NCBI GenBank assembly: GCA_964448285.1
Contig: CAYUWG010000156.1
Span: forward strand, 1 to 5,392
DNA from: CAYUWG01 sp964448285
GTDB taxonomy: Bacteria > Bacteroidota > Ignavibacteria > SZUA-365
Direction of reading: 5' to 3'
DNA: 5,392 bases
This document shows positions 5,307 through 5,392 of the stretch, one piece after another (positions within the stretch are counted from its first letter, which is position 1; each line of letters begins with the position of its first letter). Under the pieces are notes generated by a model. The model was not told the origin of the DNA. It did not search any database and saw nothing but the letters and a program-made list of their open reading frames with translations. Both the position numbers and the translations under genes were made by a program.

Positions 5307-5332
5307 GTCATGGCGGTTCAGGAAACCATGAC
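5307..5332. promoter_or_regulatory. Inverted repeat GTCATGG-N12-CCATGAC, candidate operator
   Basis: The 7-bp arms are perfect and the 12-bp spacer places their centres 19 bp apart, about two helical turns, which fits a dimeric regulator. The spacer contains a second inverted repeat sharing bases with the arms (GGTT/AACC on the minus strand). It lies upstream of the leader, where the operon promoter is expected. No convincing -10/-35 pair could be placed beside it. Confidence 0.4.
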
Positions 5333-5392
5333 GTATATCAAATCGCACAACATTTTCCGTCTTCATACGCTCAGCTATGATAGTGCAAGCTT

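Larger units (their letters stand above)
5001..5392. other. Long non-coding leader and upstream region of the moa operon
   Basis: These 392 bases carry no credible stand-alone gene. In transcription order (right to left) they contain an inverted repeat, a perfect palindrome, an alternative-hairpin element, the probable Moco aptamer, a Shine-Dalgarno with an ATG, a leader hairpin and the attenuator. The frames open on the plus strand here are explained by the structured RNA and are not gene-like. The last 60 bases (5333-5392) show nothing I can name. Confidence 0.6.

Noticed and set aside
4991..5380. Plus-strand open frame of 129 codons across the leader
   Set aside because: It covers the riboswitch-like helices and the attenuator and encodes no recognisable domain; it is more simply explained by the structured RNA on the other strand.
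5333..5392. Promoter elements (TATACG or TATGAA on the minus strand, TATGAT on the plus strand)
   Set aside because: No acceptable -35 hexamer at 16-18 bp spacing, and no TTTG...TAnnTTTG pair of the Bacteroidota type, accompanies them.

Overview
The window suggests a bacterium from the Bacteroidota/Chlorobiota/Ignavibacteria neighbourhood. The main clue is the MoaC-MogA(MoaB) fusion, which from memory is typical of that group. The three short intergenic repeat families at the left end are widespread among bacteria and say little about lineage. The genes have moderately high GC, and the placement is an inference.

Layout. Positions 1-476 hold four 117-bp tandem repeats, each carrying a GC-rich palindrome of the CCCTCTCCC...GGGAGAGGG type, and the array runs off the left edge. 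Positions 477-599 hold a second dispersed-repeat type and a candidate intrinsic terminator. Positions 600-5000 are one tightly packed minus-strand operon. Read in transcription order it is moaA (5000-4014), a moaC-mogA fusion (4009-3068), moeA (3071-1848), a MOSC-domain gene (1851-1342) and a TSUP (TauE/SafE-type) membrane protein (1349-600). Successive genes overlap by 4-8 nt or are separated by at most 4 nt, so strong translational coupling is likely. Positions 5001-5392 are a long structured 5' leader.

How the genes work together. MoaA and the MoaC domain make cyclic pyranopterin monophosphate from GTP. The MogA domain adenylylates molybdopterin, and MoeA inserts molybdate and releases AMP. 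The MOSC protein probably handles sulfur or finished cofactor. MoaD/MoaE (molybdopterin synthase), MoeB, MobA, molybdate transport and any molybdoenzyme are absent here and must lie elsewhere. The TSUP protein would move a sulfur-containing or other small anion.

The most interesting part is the leader. It looks like a molybdenum-cofactor (Moco) riboswitch whose 3' end (GGAAAGG) runs straight into a good Shine-Dalgarno and an ATG at 5105. That ATG opens 35 in-frame codons which pass through an intrinsic-terminator hairpin and fuse directly to the conventional moaA start at 5000. An 8-nt segment just 5' of the aptamer (AAAACCCC) is complementary to the terminator's 3' arm. Translation control and transcription attenuation therefore appear to be superimposed on one leader.
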